The notes beneath the pieces were generated by a model, which searched no databases, was not told where the DNA came from, and saw nothing but the letters and a program-made list of their open reading frames with translations. A stretch of DNA of 64,000 nucleotides from contig NZ_JAARZC010000002.1 of NCBI RefSeq assembly GCF_014229095.1, positions 310,001 through 374,000 of the forward strand, read 5' to 3'. Origin of the DNA: Listeria cossartiae subsp. cayugensis (GTDB taxonomy: Bacteria; Bacillota; Bacilli; Lactobacillales; Listeriaceae). Of this stretch, positions 27,643 to 35,537 are shown in pieces. The position numbers and the translations under genes were made by a program. Position 1 is the stretch's first letter, and each line of letters opens with the position of its first letter.

Positions 27643-27651
27643 ATTATAGCA
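27643..27651 (-). promoter_or_regulatory. Extended -10 promoter of the toxin transcript
   Basis: Minus strand TGCTATAAT, an extended -10 with a weak -35. It would give a ~55-base leader before the micro-ORF. Confidence 0.6.
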
Positions 27652-27822
27652 TCCGAAATATGATTATTCTATGTATAATGGAGTGGTTAATGAAATTAGT
27701 GATTTTAGGCTGAATCCCATATTTTCTAAGCATAAATACAGATGAAAAACAGTAATTTATCTACTTTTATAGATTTTAGGTGGATTAGATTTTTTTGTGA
27801 AAAAGGGTTTAATAGTTCTTGA

Positions 27823-27838
27823 TTGACTACCTGGTCAA
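27823..27838 (+). promoter_or_regulatory. TetR-type operator 1
   Basis: TTGACTACCTGGTCAA, a palindrome around TTGACYA/TGGTCAA, covering the -35 and the start of the spacer. Confidence 0.75.
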
Positions 27839-27851
27839 AAGGGCTTATACT
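27823..27851 (+). promoter_or_regulatory. Promoter of the ABC exporter operon
   Basis: TTGACT, a 17-base spacer and TATACT. The -35 is the left half of a TetR-type palindrome, so repressor and polymerase would compete directly. Confidence 0.85.
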
Positions 27852-27855
27852 CAGA

Positions 27856-27871
27856 TTGACTAAGTGGTCAA
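27856..27871 (+). promoter_or_regulatory. TetR-type operator 2
   Basis: TTGACTAAGTGGTCAA, the same palindrome as operator 1, 33 bp away centre to centre (about three helical turns), just downstream of the -10. Confidence 0.75.
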
Positions 27872-27892
27872 TTTGAGTGTGGAGGAGAGAAC

Positions 27893-28780
27893 ATGGAAGC
27901 AATTAAAGTGGAGTCGCTCACAAAAAATTATCATAAAAAGCGAGCAATTGAAAATGTGAATTTATCTGTAAATGAAGGCGAACTATATGGTTTTATTGGT
28001 CCGAATGGTGCGGGGAAATCAACGACAATTAAAGTGTTACTGAATTTTATTTATGCAACGAGTGGGAGTGCGACAGTTCTCGGGAAAGATGTCGTGAAAG
28101 ATTCAGCGGAAATTAAAAAAATGGTTGGCTATGTGCCAAGTGAGGTGCGTTATTATCCACAAATGACTGCTAATGATATTATCCACTATGCTGCCAAGTT
28201 TCATCATATTGAAAACGCGGCACAAAAAATGAACAAGTATTATGAAATGTTTGCGATTGATCCGAAAAAACGTTTTGGAGAAATGTCGCTTGGAAATAAG
28301 AAAAAAGTAGCGATTGTTGCGGGACTTATTACCGAGCCGAAATTATTTATTTTGGATGAACCGACGAATGGGCTTGATCCTTTGATGCAACATTATTTAT
28401 TTAAAGAAATGACCGAGCGCAATAAAGAAGGCATGACGATTTTTCTTTCTAGCCATAATTTGCGGGAAGTTCAAGAATATTGTACAAGGGCTGCTTTTAT
28501 TCGAAATGGTAATATTATCGCGGTGGAAGATATCGCCAATCAACAAATGACTGGCAAAGTGATTGCGCTGAAAGGAACGAATTTACCACTGGAAAAATTG
28601 ACGAATGCGGGCGCAAGAATTATCGAAAAGGAAACGGGGAAAGCGCGGCTTATTTTTGATGAGGATATTAAAACGATTTTGCCGTTATTGCAAGAAAAAG
28701 AAATTACTGATTTAACGATTACCAATCAAGAATTGGAAGATAAATTTATGACGCTATACGAAGGGGGAGAAATTAAGTGA
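27893..28780 (+). CDS. ABC transporter ATP-binding protein (ABC-2 exporter)
   Basis: A 295-residue ATPase: Walker A GPNGAGKSTT (about residues 36-45), signature EMSLGNKKKVAI and Walker B LFILDEPTNGLDP. The C-terminal ~80 residues are an extra domain seen in bacitracin/antibiotic-type exporters. It works with the ABC-2 permease encoded next (four-base overlap). Both precede a TetR repressor gene, so export of a hydrophobic drug or envelope-active compound is plausible. The substrate is unknown. Confidence 0.92.
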   Translation: MEAIKVESLTKNYHKKRAIENVNLSVNEGELYGFIGPNGAGKSTTIKVLLNFIYATSGSATVLGKDVVKDSAEIKKMVGYVPSEVRYYPQMTANDIIHYAAKFHHIENAAQKMNKYYEMFAIDPKKRFGEMSLGNKKKVAIVAGLITEPKLFILDEPTNGLDPLMQHYLFKEMTERNKEGMTIFLSSHNLREVQEYCTRAAFIRNGNIIAVEDIANQQMTGKVIALKGTNLPLEKLTNAGARIIEKETGKARLIFDEDIKTILPLLQEKEITDLTITNQELEDKFMTLYEGGEIK

Positions 28781-29592
28781 ACATTTTACACATTGAATGG
28801 AAAACACGGATAAAAAGTCTGGTTGTTTGGGCTGTTGTGGTAATTGTGATTTTAGGTGTGTTTATGGCTTTCTTCCCAAGTATGCAAAGTAGTGGAATGC
28901 AAGATTTAGTGAATACGAAAATGAATGCACTTCCGCAAGATATGATGAAAATTTTGCATATGGATTCGATGGCAGATTTAACGAATATTGATGCCTATTT
29001 TGCGTATGTTTTTCAGTATATTTTTATTGCGGCATGTGTATACGCGGCGTTAATAGGTGCGCAGGCGTTGATTAAAGAAGAAACGGACGGGACGATTGAG
29101 TTTTTATATGCGCAGCCAATTACACGGACTAGTCTAGTTTTCTGGAAAATGATTGGGAACTTATTGTCGTTTGTAGCTTTTTGGGCAATTACATTTGTGG
29201 CTTCGGTCGTACTTGTTCTTTTCTTGAAGCCGAATGGAGTTGATGGTGGTAATTTAGTCATGGAGCTTGTACGCGTGTTTTCTAGCGAGTTGCTTGTGGC
29301 TGCTGTATTTATGAGTGCTGGCTTTATGATTTCGGCGGTGCTTCGTTCAGCCAAGCAAGCTTCTCCAGTTGCACTTGCGCTCGTATTTTTAACGTATATT
29401 TTAGGAATTATGGCTGGTTTAAATGACAAGGTCGATTTTTTCAAATATTTTTCACCAATCAACTATGCGATTCCATCTGAGATTATGGATAAAGGAATTA
29501 CTGGGACGAACGCACTGATTTCTTGCGGGGTGATTGTCGTGATGGTTGCGGCAACCTTTGTTCTTTATAAGAAAAAGGATTTGAAAGTATAA
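28777..29592 (+). CDS. ABC-2 type permease
   Basis: A 271-residue integral membrane protein with about six hydrophobic segments: residues 14-34, then about 75-95, 125-150, 165-190, 195-215 and 245-265. The intracellular LIKEETDGTIEFLYAQPITR loop is the coupling-helix motif of the ABC-2 class. It overlaps its ATPase by four bases and the TetR gene by one, which indicates a tightly translated three-gene operon. Confidence 0.9.
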   Translation: MNILHIEWKTRIKSLVVWAVVVIVILGVFMAFFPSMQSSGMQDLVNTKMNALPQDMMKILHMDSMADLTNIDAYFAYVFQYIFIAACVYAALIGAQALIKEETDGTIEFLYAQPITRTSLVFWKMIGNLLSFVAFWAITFVASVVLVLFLKPNGVDGGNLVMELVRVFSSELLVAAVFMSAGFMISAVLRSAKQASPVALALVFLTYILGIMAGLNDKVDFFKYFSPINYAIPSEIMDKGITGTNALISCGVIVVMVAATFVLYKKKDLKV

Positions 29593-30212
29593 TGGATGAA
29601 AAACGGTTGAAAATTTTAGAAGCAGCAATGGAAGAATTTACGGAAAAAGGATACCAGGCGGCTAGTACAAATAAAATTTGCGCAATAGCTGGTGTTTCGA
29701 AAGGGCTCATTTTTCACTACTTTGGGTCTAAAGAAAAGCTTTATATTGCGGCGGTTAGTTATGCGGTTGATTTTGCGACGAATGAGGTTAGTCTGGAAGG
29801 GGAACGTTGGGGTGACTTTGTCGAGATGGCGATTTGGTCGACGAAGATGAAACTGGATTTTAATCGCCAGTATCCCGCGGTGTTTGGCTTGATTATGCAG
29901 GCTTATGGAAATCCGCCAGCTGAATTAAAAGGGAAGCTAGATGGCTTTTTTGATAAGGCGATTGAGCGGTCGGAAGCGCAAATGAATCAGGTTTTACGTG
30001 AGATGAAGTTGAAGAAAGATGTGAATATGGATGCGGCGCGTAAAGTGATGGCGGCTCTTTTTAAGCATATTACAGAGACGAGTACGATTTATTTGCAAAG
30101 CCATCCGAATGCGACGATGGAAGATTTTGTTCCGCTTGCGAATGATTTTACGGAAATGATGCGGATTGTTGAATTTGGGATATGTGAAGAGAAAAAGGAT
30201 TTGGGCGAGTGA
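29592..30212 (+). CDS. TetR-family repressor of the ABC exporter operon
   Basis: A 206-residue regulator. The helix-turn-helix domain covers residues 6-50 (AAMEEFTEKGYQAASTNKIC then GVSKGLIFHYFGSKEKLY). The C-terminal ligand domain is unclassified. It is the last gene of the operon it probably controls: two copies of one palindrome flank the operon promoter's spacer and -10. The ligand that relieves repression is likely an exporter substrate. Confidence 0.9.
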   Translation: MDEKRLKILEAAMEEFTEKGYQAASTNKICAIAGVSKGLIFHYFGSKEKLYIAAVSYAVDFATNEVSLEGERWGDFVEMAIWSTKMKLDFNRQYPAVFGLIMQAYGNPPAELKGKLDGFFDKAIERSEAQMNQVLREMKLKKDVNMDAARKVMAALFKHITETSTIYLQSHPNATMEDFVPLANDFTEMMRIVEFGICEEKKDLGE

Positions 30213-30229
30213 GCCCAAATCCTTTTTTT
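30192..30229. terminator. Bidirectional terminator between the TetR gene and the ferredoxin-NADP reductase
   Basis: AAAAAGGATTTGGGC/GCCCAAATCCTTTTT, 15 bp with a six-base loop and T-runs on both strands. Confidence 0.9.
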
Positions 30230-31226
30230 AACCAATAAAACTTTCGTGATGTGTGCTGATCATCGCTTCATCTGCGGCAGTTGGTTCTAAATATTTTTTC
30301 GCACTATTAATCGCGATGGGTCCCTCATGAAGGCCAGCTGCGATAATGCGTATTTTTCGAGGGTAGGTGGCGCTATCTCCACAAGCAAAAATGCCTGGGA
30401 CCGTCGTTTTCATTTCATCGTCCACAACAATGCCGAAATCCGCTTGTTCAAAGCCCCATTCAGCCATTGTTCCAAGGTCTACTTTCACACCATGATTAAT
30501 AAAAAGTGCCTCAGTTTCAATTGTTTTCGTCGTTTGCGTTTGATTACAGCAAACGGTAATTTCAGTTAGTTGGTTATTCGTTCCAATTAGTTCGCTGATT
30601 TCGTGGTGGATATGAATTTCAACACGGGAGTTTTTAAGTTCGCGCACGCTTTCTTCATGTGCTTTAAAATCTTCGCCGCGGTAAATAAGGTGCACTTGTT
30701 TGGCGATTGGTTCGAGGGTTTGAGCCCAGTCAATGGCAGAATTTCCGCCACCAGACACTACCACTACTTTATCGCGGAATTGCTCAATGTTTTTGACATC
30801 GTAATGAATCGCTAAAGGGAAATCTTCGGCATGATTTGCTTCTAACTTATTGACTTCAAAAGTGCCACTACCAGTTGCGATAACAATCGTTTTAGAAAAG
30901 TGAATCGCGCCGTTATGCGAGGTTAGTTGGAATGTGCCATTTGTTAGTTTGGTCACGTCAACCACGCGCTCATTACAAACAATCGTAGGATGAAATGTTT
31001 CTGCTTGTTCTTTTAAATTTGCAACGAGATTTGCTCCTGTAATTGCGGGAATGCCGCCAATGTCGCGAATAATTTTTTCAGGGAAAAAGTAGCGGACTTT
31101 GCCGCCAACAGCTGGTTCAGCATCAATGATTTTTGTTTTCATTGAACGTAAGCCACTATAAAATGCGGAAAATAAGCCAATTGGACCGCCTCCGATAATT
31201 GTTACGTCATAAACCTCATTTGGCAA
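30228..31226 (-). CDS. Ferredoxin/flavodoxin-NADP reductase (thioredoxin-reductase-like)
   Basis: A flavoprotein of about 332 residues, of the YumC type. FAD motif IIGGGPIGLFSAFYSGLR at the N-terminus, NADPH motif VVVSGGGNSAIDWAQ near residue 155 and the C-terminal GIFACGDSATYPRKIRIIAAG. It lacks the CxxC of thioredoxin reductase. The TTG at 31226 is preferred, being ten bases after AAAGGAG; a TTG at 31235 nearly touches it. It overlaps the end of fhuC by 11 bases, so it belongs to the Fur-controlled fhuC transcript. Reduction of imported ferric hydroxamate is a reasonable inference. Confidence 0.88.
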   Translation of the reverse strand: MPNEVYDVTIIGGGPIGLFSAFYSGLRSMKTKIIDAEPAVGGKVRYFFPEKIIRDIGGIPAITGANLVANLKEQAETFHPTIVCNERVVDVTKLTNGTFQLTSHNGAIHFSKTIVIATGSGTFEVNKLEANHAEDFPLAIHYDVKNIEQFRDKVVVVSGGGNSAIDWAQTLEPIAKQVHLIYRGEDFKAHEESVRELKNSRVEIHIHHEISELIGTNNQLTEITVCCNQTQTTKTIETEALFINHGVKVDLGTMAEWGFEQADFGIVVDDEMKTTVPGIFACGDSATYPRKIRIIAAGLHEGPIAINSAKKYLEPTAADEAMISTHHESFIG

Positions 31227-32046
31227 TGGAATCAAGCTCCTTTACAATTTCGCATCCGTTACATGTTTCGTATGGGAGGCAAAGAGGGACACCGCTGCGT
31301 GGATCAATTAAAATATCTGCTTTGATATTAAAAACATCCTCTAAAGTTTGTTCGGTCATTACACTAACAGGCGTGCCTTCTGCAATAACTTTTCCTTCTT
31401 TAATGGCAATCATATGGTGGGCGTAACGAGATGCGTGATTTAAATCATGGACAACCATTACGATTGTGCGGTTCTCCGATTGATTTAATTGTTTTAATAA
31501 ATTAAGTACATCTAGTTGGTGCGTCATATCTAAAAAGGTTGTCGGTTCATCAAGGAAAAGTACATCTGTTTCTTGAGCAAGCGCCATGGCAATCCAAGCA
31601 CGCTGGCGTTGTCCGCCTGATAAACTATCGATTGGTCGATCCGCAAACTCCGTCAAATTCGTTACACGTAATGACCAAAAAATGATTTCGCGGTCTTTTG
31701 CGGTAATCGATTTGAAACTGCTTTGATGCGGGGAACGTCCATAAGAAATTAATTCAAACACCGTCAAACCATCAGGTGCAGAAGGATTTTGTGGTAAAAT
31801 AGCTAACTGTTTGGCAACTTCTTTGGTTGGCTGACTATGAATCGTTTTACCATCCAAAAAAACAGCTCCTTTAGTAGGTTTCATTAAGCGGGACATCGTT
31901 TTTAAAATAGTCGATTTCCCCGAGCCGTTTGCACCAACTAAGGCGGTTATTTTATTCGCTGGAATGGCTATATCTAAACCATCAACAATGATTCGTTTGT
32001 CGTATGAAATTTGCAGGTTATCTGTATGAAGGTCTTTCATTTTCAT
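31216..32046 (-). CDS. fhuC: Ferric hydroxamate ABC transporter ATPase
   Basis: A 276-residue iron-siderophore ATPase: Walker A GANGSGKSTILK, signature LSGGQRQRAWIAMAL and Walker B VLFLDEPTTFLD. It energises the FhuBG permease and FhuD lipoprotein encoded divergently. A Fur box lies 22 bases upstream. The tail carries three Cys (LCLPYETCNGCEI), unusual in FhuC proteins and noted without interpretation. Confidence 0.92.
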   Translation of the reverse strand: MKMKDLHTDNLQISYDKRIIVDGLDIAIPANKITALVGANGSGKSTILKTMSRLMKPTKGAVFLDGKTIHSQPTKEVAKQLAILPQNPSAPDGLTVFELISYGRSPHQSSFKSITAKDREIIFWSLRVTNLTEFADRPIDSLSGGQRQRAWIAMALAQETDVLFLDEPTTFLDMTHQLDVLNLLKQLNQSENRTIVMVVHDLNHASRYAHHMIAIKEGKVIAEGTPVSVMTEQTLEDVFNIKADILIDPRSGVPLCLPYETCNGCEIVKELDSIAK

Positions 32047-32067
32047 CGCTCCAATTTAAAGTTAAGG

Positions 32068-32082
32068 TGATAATCATTCTCA
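32068..32082 (-). promoter_or_regulatory. Fur box upstream of fhuC
   Basis: TGATAATCATTCTCA matches the 7-1-7 consensus TGATAATNATTATCA at 14 of 15 positions. Confidence 0.85.
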
Positions 32083-32140
32083 ATGGTTAAGTATAGAGTT
32101 TTTATGGAAAAGATGCAAGCGATACTTTGCTGAGGATGAT

Positions 32141-32169
32141 TTGCACTTTGTGAAGAATGTTGCTATACT
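32141..32169 (+). promoter_or_regulatory. fhuD promoter
   Basis: TTGCAC, a 17-base spacer and TATACT. A Fur box begins four bases after the -10. Confidence 0.8.
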
Positions 32170-32172
32170 AAC

Positions 32173-32187
32173 TGAGAATTATTATCA
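32173..32187 (+). promoter_or_regulatory. Fur box upstream of fhuD
   Basis: TGAGAATTATTATCA, 14 of 15 to the consensus, over the transcription start of fhuD. Confidence 0.85.
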
Positions 32188-32205
32188 GTTGCAGGAGGGG
32201 TTCAA

Positions 32206-33147
32206 TTGAAAAAAGGTATCTTTTTACTCGTATCAATGCTTTTAATTGCAGTGGTTTTGACGGCTTGTGGAGATAACAAATCGGCTGGGAAAGAACAGGT
32301 CGAGATGCGTACATATACAATGACAAATGGAAAGAAAGTAGAGATTCCAGCGCACCCGAAACGAATTGTCGCTTCGGAATATTTAGGAAACATTGTTTTG
32401 CTAGGAATGAAGCCAGTTGGTGCTAGAGCGAAACAACTGGAAAATCCATTTTTGAAAGGGAAAGTGGATGGGATTGCGGATATTGGTGATCCTGTTTCAG
32501 CAGAAAAAGTGGCGGAATTACAACCGGATTTAATTATCGTTTCAAAGGAAGATGAATTTGAGGCAATGTCGAAAATTGCGCCAACTGTGTTAATTCCATA
32601 TGCGACTTCTAAAAATGTGGAAGAAGATGTGCGCCAAATTGCTGATTTGGTTGGTGAAAAGAAAGCTGGGGAAGGATGGCTAGATAAGTTTCACCAAAAA
32701 GCGAAAGAAAGTAGAGCGAAATTAGCAGGGAAGCTAGATGCGAATGAAACAGTGGGGATTTACGAAGTGCAGGACAAAGATTTTTATGTGATGGGGCAAA
32801 ATATGGGGCGTGGTGGTCAAGCGATTTATAATGCTTTGCAGTTGAAAGCTCCAGCAAAAATTCAAAAAGATGTGCTGGCCGGGCAAGATTGGCAGAAGAT
32901 TTCACTAGAAGTATTGCCAGAATTTGCGGCAGATAGAATGTTTGTAACGACGACTTCTTCTGGAGATTCTAAAGACGGCGAGAAGACGTTGAAAGATTTG
33001 ACGGACTCACCAATCTGGAAAAATTTACCGACGTTTAAAGCTGGGAATGTTTATCAAATGGATTTTGATACGATGTTTTATTATGATCCTCTAGCAGTGG
33101 AAGGGCAGTTGGATATGATTGTTGAGAAGTTACTGGAATCTAACTAA
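32206..33147 (+). CDS. fhuD: Ferric hydroxamate-binding lipoprotein
   Basis: A 313-residue class III substrate-binding protein. The signal peptide ends in the lipobox LTAC (Cys21), so it is lipid-anchored outside the membrane. The Fe-siderophore binding fold shows HPKRIVASEYLGNIVLLGMK and the DFDTMFYYDPLAVEGQLD tail. TTG start after GGAGGGG. It delivers ferrichrome-type siderophores to FhuBG. Iron-repressed through its Fur box. Confidence 0.93.
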   Translation: MKKGIFLLVSMLLIAVVLTACGDNKSAGKEQVEMRTYTMTNGKKVEIPAHPKRIVASEYLGNIVLLGMKPVGARAKQLENPFLKGKVDGIADIGDPVSAEKVAELQPDLIIVSKEDEFEAMSKIAPTVLIPYATSKNVEEDVRQIADLVGEKKAGEGWLDKFHQKAKESRAKLAGKLDANETVGIYEVQDKDFYVMGQNMGRGGQAIYNALQLKAPAKIQKDVLAGQDWQKISLEVLPEFAADRMFVTTTSSGDSKDGEKTLKDLTDSPIWKNLPTFKAGNVYQMDFDTMFYYDPLAVEGQLDMIVEKLLESN

Positions 33148-33150
33148 TGA

Positions 33151-33179
33151 TTGCGCTTAGTGTTTGATATTGATATAAT
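33151..33179 (+). promoter_or_regulatory. fhuB promoter
   Basis: TTGCGC, a 17-base spacer and TATAAT, between fhuD and fhuB. Confidence 0.75.
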
Positions 33180-33191
33180 TTTCTTTGCGAC

Positions 33192-33206
33192 TGATAATTA
33201 TTATCA
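33192..33206 (+). promoter_or_regulatory. Fur box upstream of fhuB
   Basis: TGATAATTATTATCA is a perfect 15/15 match to the 7-1-7 Fur consensus. Confidence 0.92.
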
Positions 33207-33248
33207 CTTAAAATGAGCGGATAATTTAGATGGAAGGAACATGTACAG

Positions 33249-34274
33249 ATGGATAAGTCAAAACAGATAAAAATGAATACAAGACCAACTGTCGCGATTT
33301 TTATACTTTCGGGTGGGCTTTTGTTGCTTCTAGTTCTCGCTTTGTTCGGAATTGCGGTAGGAGCGGCCGATATTAATTTGAGTACGGTTTGGGATGCACT
33401 TTTTCATTATAATAGTTCGGAAACGCAGCATCAGATTATTCGTAGTTTGCGTGTTCCACGGGTGATTGCGGATATGGCGATTGGTGCGGCGTTTGCGGTG
33501 GCTGGCGCGATTATGCAAGGGATTACGCGGAATCCGCTGGCTGATTCGGGCTTGCTTGGGTTGAATGCTGGGTCGACATTTATGGTAGCAGTTTGTTTTG
33601 CATTTATGCCGTGGCTCAGTTATAACTCGTTAATTTTGTTTTCATTTGTTGGAGCGGCGATTGGTGCTTTCATGGTTTTTGGCGTTAGTTCGCTGGCTGG
33701 GAGTGCGATGTCTCCAACGAGGTTAGTACTTGCTGGTGCGGCGGTTAGTTCACTTCTTACGGCACTTAGTGAAGGGCTGGCGATTTATTTTAAACTGAGT
33801 CAAGATTTGGCATTTTGGTACGCTGGTGGGGTTGCTGGCGTGAAATGGAGCCAACTTGCGGCGATTTGGCCGTGGTTGCTCGGTGCGCTTATTGCGGCGA
33901 TTTTGCTGAGTAAGTCAATTACGATTTTAAGTTTAGGCGATGACATTGCAGTTGGTCTTGGTGAAAAAACAACTTTTGTTAAAATTGCTTCGATGGTAGT
34001 GGTGTTGATTTTGGCGGGACTAGCTGTGTCGGTTGTTGGGCCGGTTGGGTTTATTGGTTTGATCGTGCCACATTTAGTCAGATTTTTAGTTGGGGTTGAT
34101 TATCGTTGGATTATTCCATGTTCGGCTGTTGTGGGGGCATTTTTGACTTTAGCGGCGGATATCGTGGCGCGAACTATTAATCCACCGTATGAAACGCCAA
34201 TCAGTGTTATTTTTGCGCTAATCGGGGTTCCTTTCTTCTTATATGTAGCTCGTAAAGAAAGGAGGAACTTATAA
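33249..34274 (+). CDS. fhuB: Ferric hydroxamate permease FhuB
   Basis: A 341-residue FecCD-family permease with about nine to ten membrane segments. AGAIMQGITRNPLADSGLLG is the conserved early motif. VGPVGFIGLIVPHLVRFLVG carries the FecCD/BtuC coupling helix that contacts FhuC. It overlaps fhuG by one base, consistent with a heterodimeric permease made in equal amounts. Confidence 0.93.
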   Translation: MDKSKQIKMNTRPTVAIFILSGGLLLLLVLALFGIAVGAADINLSTVWDALFHYNSSETQHQIIRSLRVPRVIADMAIGAAFAVAGAIMQGITRNPLADSGLLGLNAGSTFMVAVCFAFMPWLSYNSLILFSFVGAAIGAFMVFGVSSLAGSAMSPTRLVLAGAAVSSLLTALSEGLAIYFKLSQDLAFWYAGGVAGVKWSQLAAIWPWLLGALIAAILLSKSITILSLGDDIAVGLGEKTTFVKIASMVVVLILAGLAVSVVGPVGFIGLIVPHLVRFLVGVDYRWIIPCSAVVGAFLTLAADIVARTINPPYETPISVIFALIGVPFFLYVARKERRNL

Positions 34275-35296
34275 TGTATATGACGGTTGCAGAAAAGCGA
34301 AAAAGATCACGGCGAATTTGGACGTTAATTATTTTAAGTGTGCTGATATTTTGTACTTTTACATATAGTGTCAATGCTGGTTATTCGAAATTGCCATTTT
34401 TAGAAGTGATTAAATCTTTCTTTGGAATGGCGGATGCGGGCACACAGCTTATTGTGACGGAATTTCGATTGCCTCGGATTGTTATTGCACTTTTAGTTGG
34501 TGCTGGGCTCGCGGTTTCGGGAACGATTTTACAAGGGATTTCTGGAAATGGGCTGGCGGACCCGGGAATTCTTGGGATTAATAACGGTGCAGGTCTTGCG
34601 GTTATGCTTTATATTTCCTTCTTTCCTTCCACGATGGATGTACCGGTTTTATTTATGCCTTTTATTGGGTTTATCGGGGCGATTTTAACGGCGTTTGTTG
34701 TGTATGGGCTTTCTTATAGTAGGAGTGAAGGATTGTTGCCTAACCGGTTGCTACTTACGGGGATTGCTGTTGCGGCGGCGATTGCGGCGTTAATTACCCT
34801 TTTAACTGTTCGACTTGATCCGCAGAATTATCAACGTTATGCGGAATGGATGGCTGGAAATATTTGGGCATCGAGCTGGCAATATGTCTTTGCACTTTTA
34901 CCATGGTTAATTGTTTTAGGGACGATTGCTTTTATGAAAGTGAAAACGCTAGATGTGCTTTCGTTTGGAGATCAAGTGGCTACTGGGCTTGGTGTTCGCG
35001 TGGAACGGGAAAAATTTGTTCTATTAATAGTAGCAGTTGGTCTTGCTGCGGCTTGCGTTTCTGTTAGTGGCGGGATTGCCTTTATCGGGTTGATTGGGCC
35101 ACATATTGCGAGGAAGCTAGTCGGCTCGGCGCATCGCTGGGTAATGGTAACGGCGGCACTTTCTGGTGGTTTGTTATTATTACTTGCAGATACGATTGGA
35201 CGATTGATTATTCAACCATCGGAAATATTTGCGGGGATTGTTGTCGCGATTATCGGCGCACCGTATTTCTTGTTCCTTCTTGCTAAAGCTAAATAA
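34274..35296 (+). CDS. fhuG: Ferric hydroxamate permease FhuG
   Basis: A 340-residue FecCD-family partner of FhuB. Conserved motifs GTILQGISGNGLADPGILG and GGIAFIGLIGPHIARKLVG, the second being the ATPase-contacting segment. GGAGG lies in the fhuB tail. No terminator is seen right after it. The following region is an AT-rich control region of fur. Confidence 0.93.
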   Translation: MYMTVAEKRKRSRRIWTLIILSVLIFCTFTYSVNAGYSKLPFLEVIKSFFGMADAGTQLIVTEFRLPRIVIALLVGAGLAVSGTILQGISGNGLADPGILGINNGAGLAVMLYISFFPSTMDVPVLFMPFIGFIGAILTAFVVYGLSYSRSEGLLPNRLLLTGIAVAAAIAALITLLTVRLDPQNYQRYAEWMAGNIWASSWQYVFALLPWLIVLGTIAFMKVKTLDVLSFGDQVATGLGVRVEREKFVLLIVAVGLAAACVSVSGGIAFIGLIGPHIARKLVGSAHRWVMVTAALSGGLLLLLADTIGRLIIQPSEIFAGIVVAIIGAPYFLFLLAKAK

Positions 35297-35350
35297 TAAT
35301 TATTATTGATAACGAGAAATTAATGAGTAATTGATAATCATTGTAGACAG

Positions 35351-35391
35351 CCTATTGCTTTTGTGATATCTTAGTAAACATAAGCAATAGG
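35351..35391. repeat. 10-bp perfect inverted repeat upstream of fur
   Basis: CCTATTGCTT and AAGCAATAGG, 21 bases apart, between fhuG and the fur promoter. No T-run follows, so it is not a standard terminator. It might be a weak 3'-end structure for fhuBG or an operator. Confidence 0.5.
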
Positions 35392-35435
35392 AATTGACTA
35401 CGTGCCATTTTTATCGTGAAAAGGAAATTCCTAAC

Positions 35436-35464
35436 TTGCATTTTATTTATAATTATTATAAACT
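35436..35464 (+). promoter_or_regulatory. fur promoter
   Basis: TTGCAT, a 17-base spacer and TAAACT. The PerR box fills the spacer and enters the -10. Confidence 0.65.
35447..35461 (+). promoter_or_regulatory. PerR box at the fur promoter
   Basis: TTATAATTATTATAA is a perfect match to the PerR consensus TTATAATNATTATAA. It implies peroxide-responsive control of fur, consistent with reports of PerR-dependent fur expression in L. monocytogenes (recalled). Confidence 0.85.
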
Positions 35465-35479
35465 GTATTCATTGTTAAA

Positions 35480-35494
35480 TGATAATGATGATAA
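35480..35494 (+). promoter_or_regulatory. Fur-like box downstream of the fur promoter
   Basis: TGATAATGATGATAA, 13 of 15 to the Fur consensus. It is a candidate autoregulation site between promoter and start codon. Confidence 0.5.
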
Positions 35495-35537
35495 TTTAGA
35501 AAGACAACTTGTTGTAGCAACCAAGGGAGGAACCATA

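Noticed and set aside
27683-27712. Seven-codon MKLVILG peptide after a TATAAT with GGAG
   Set aside because: The TATAAT is too close to the GGAG for a normal leader and the peptide is too short to support; chance is likely.
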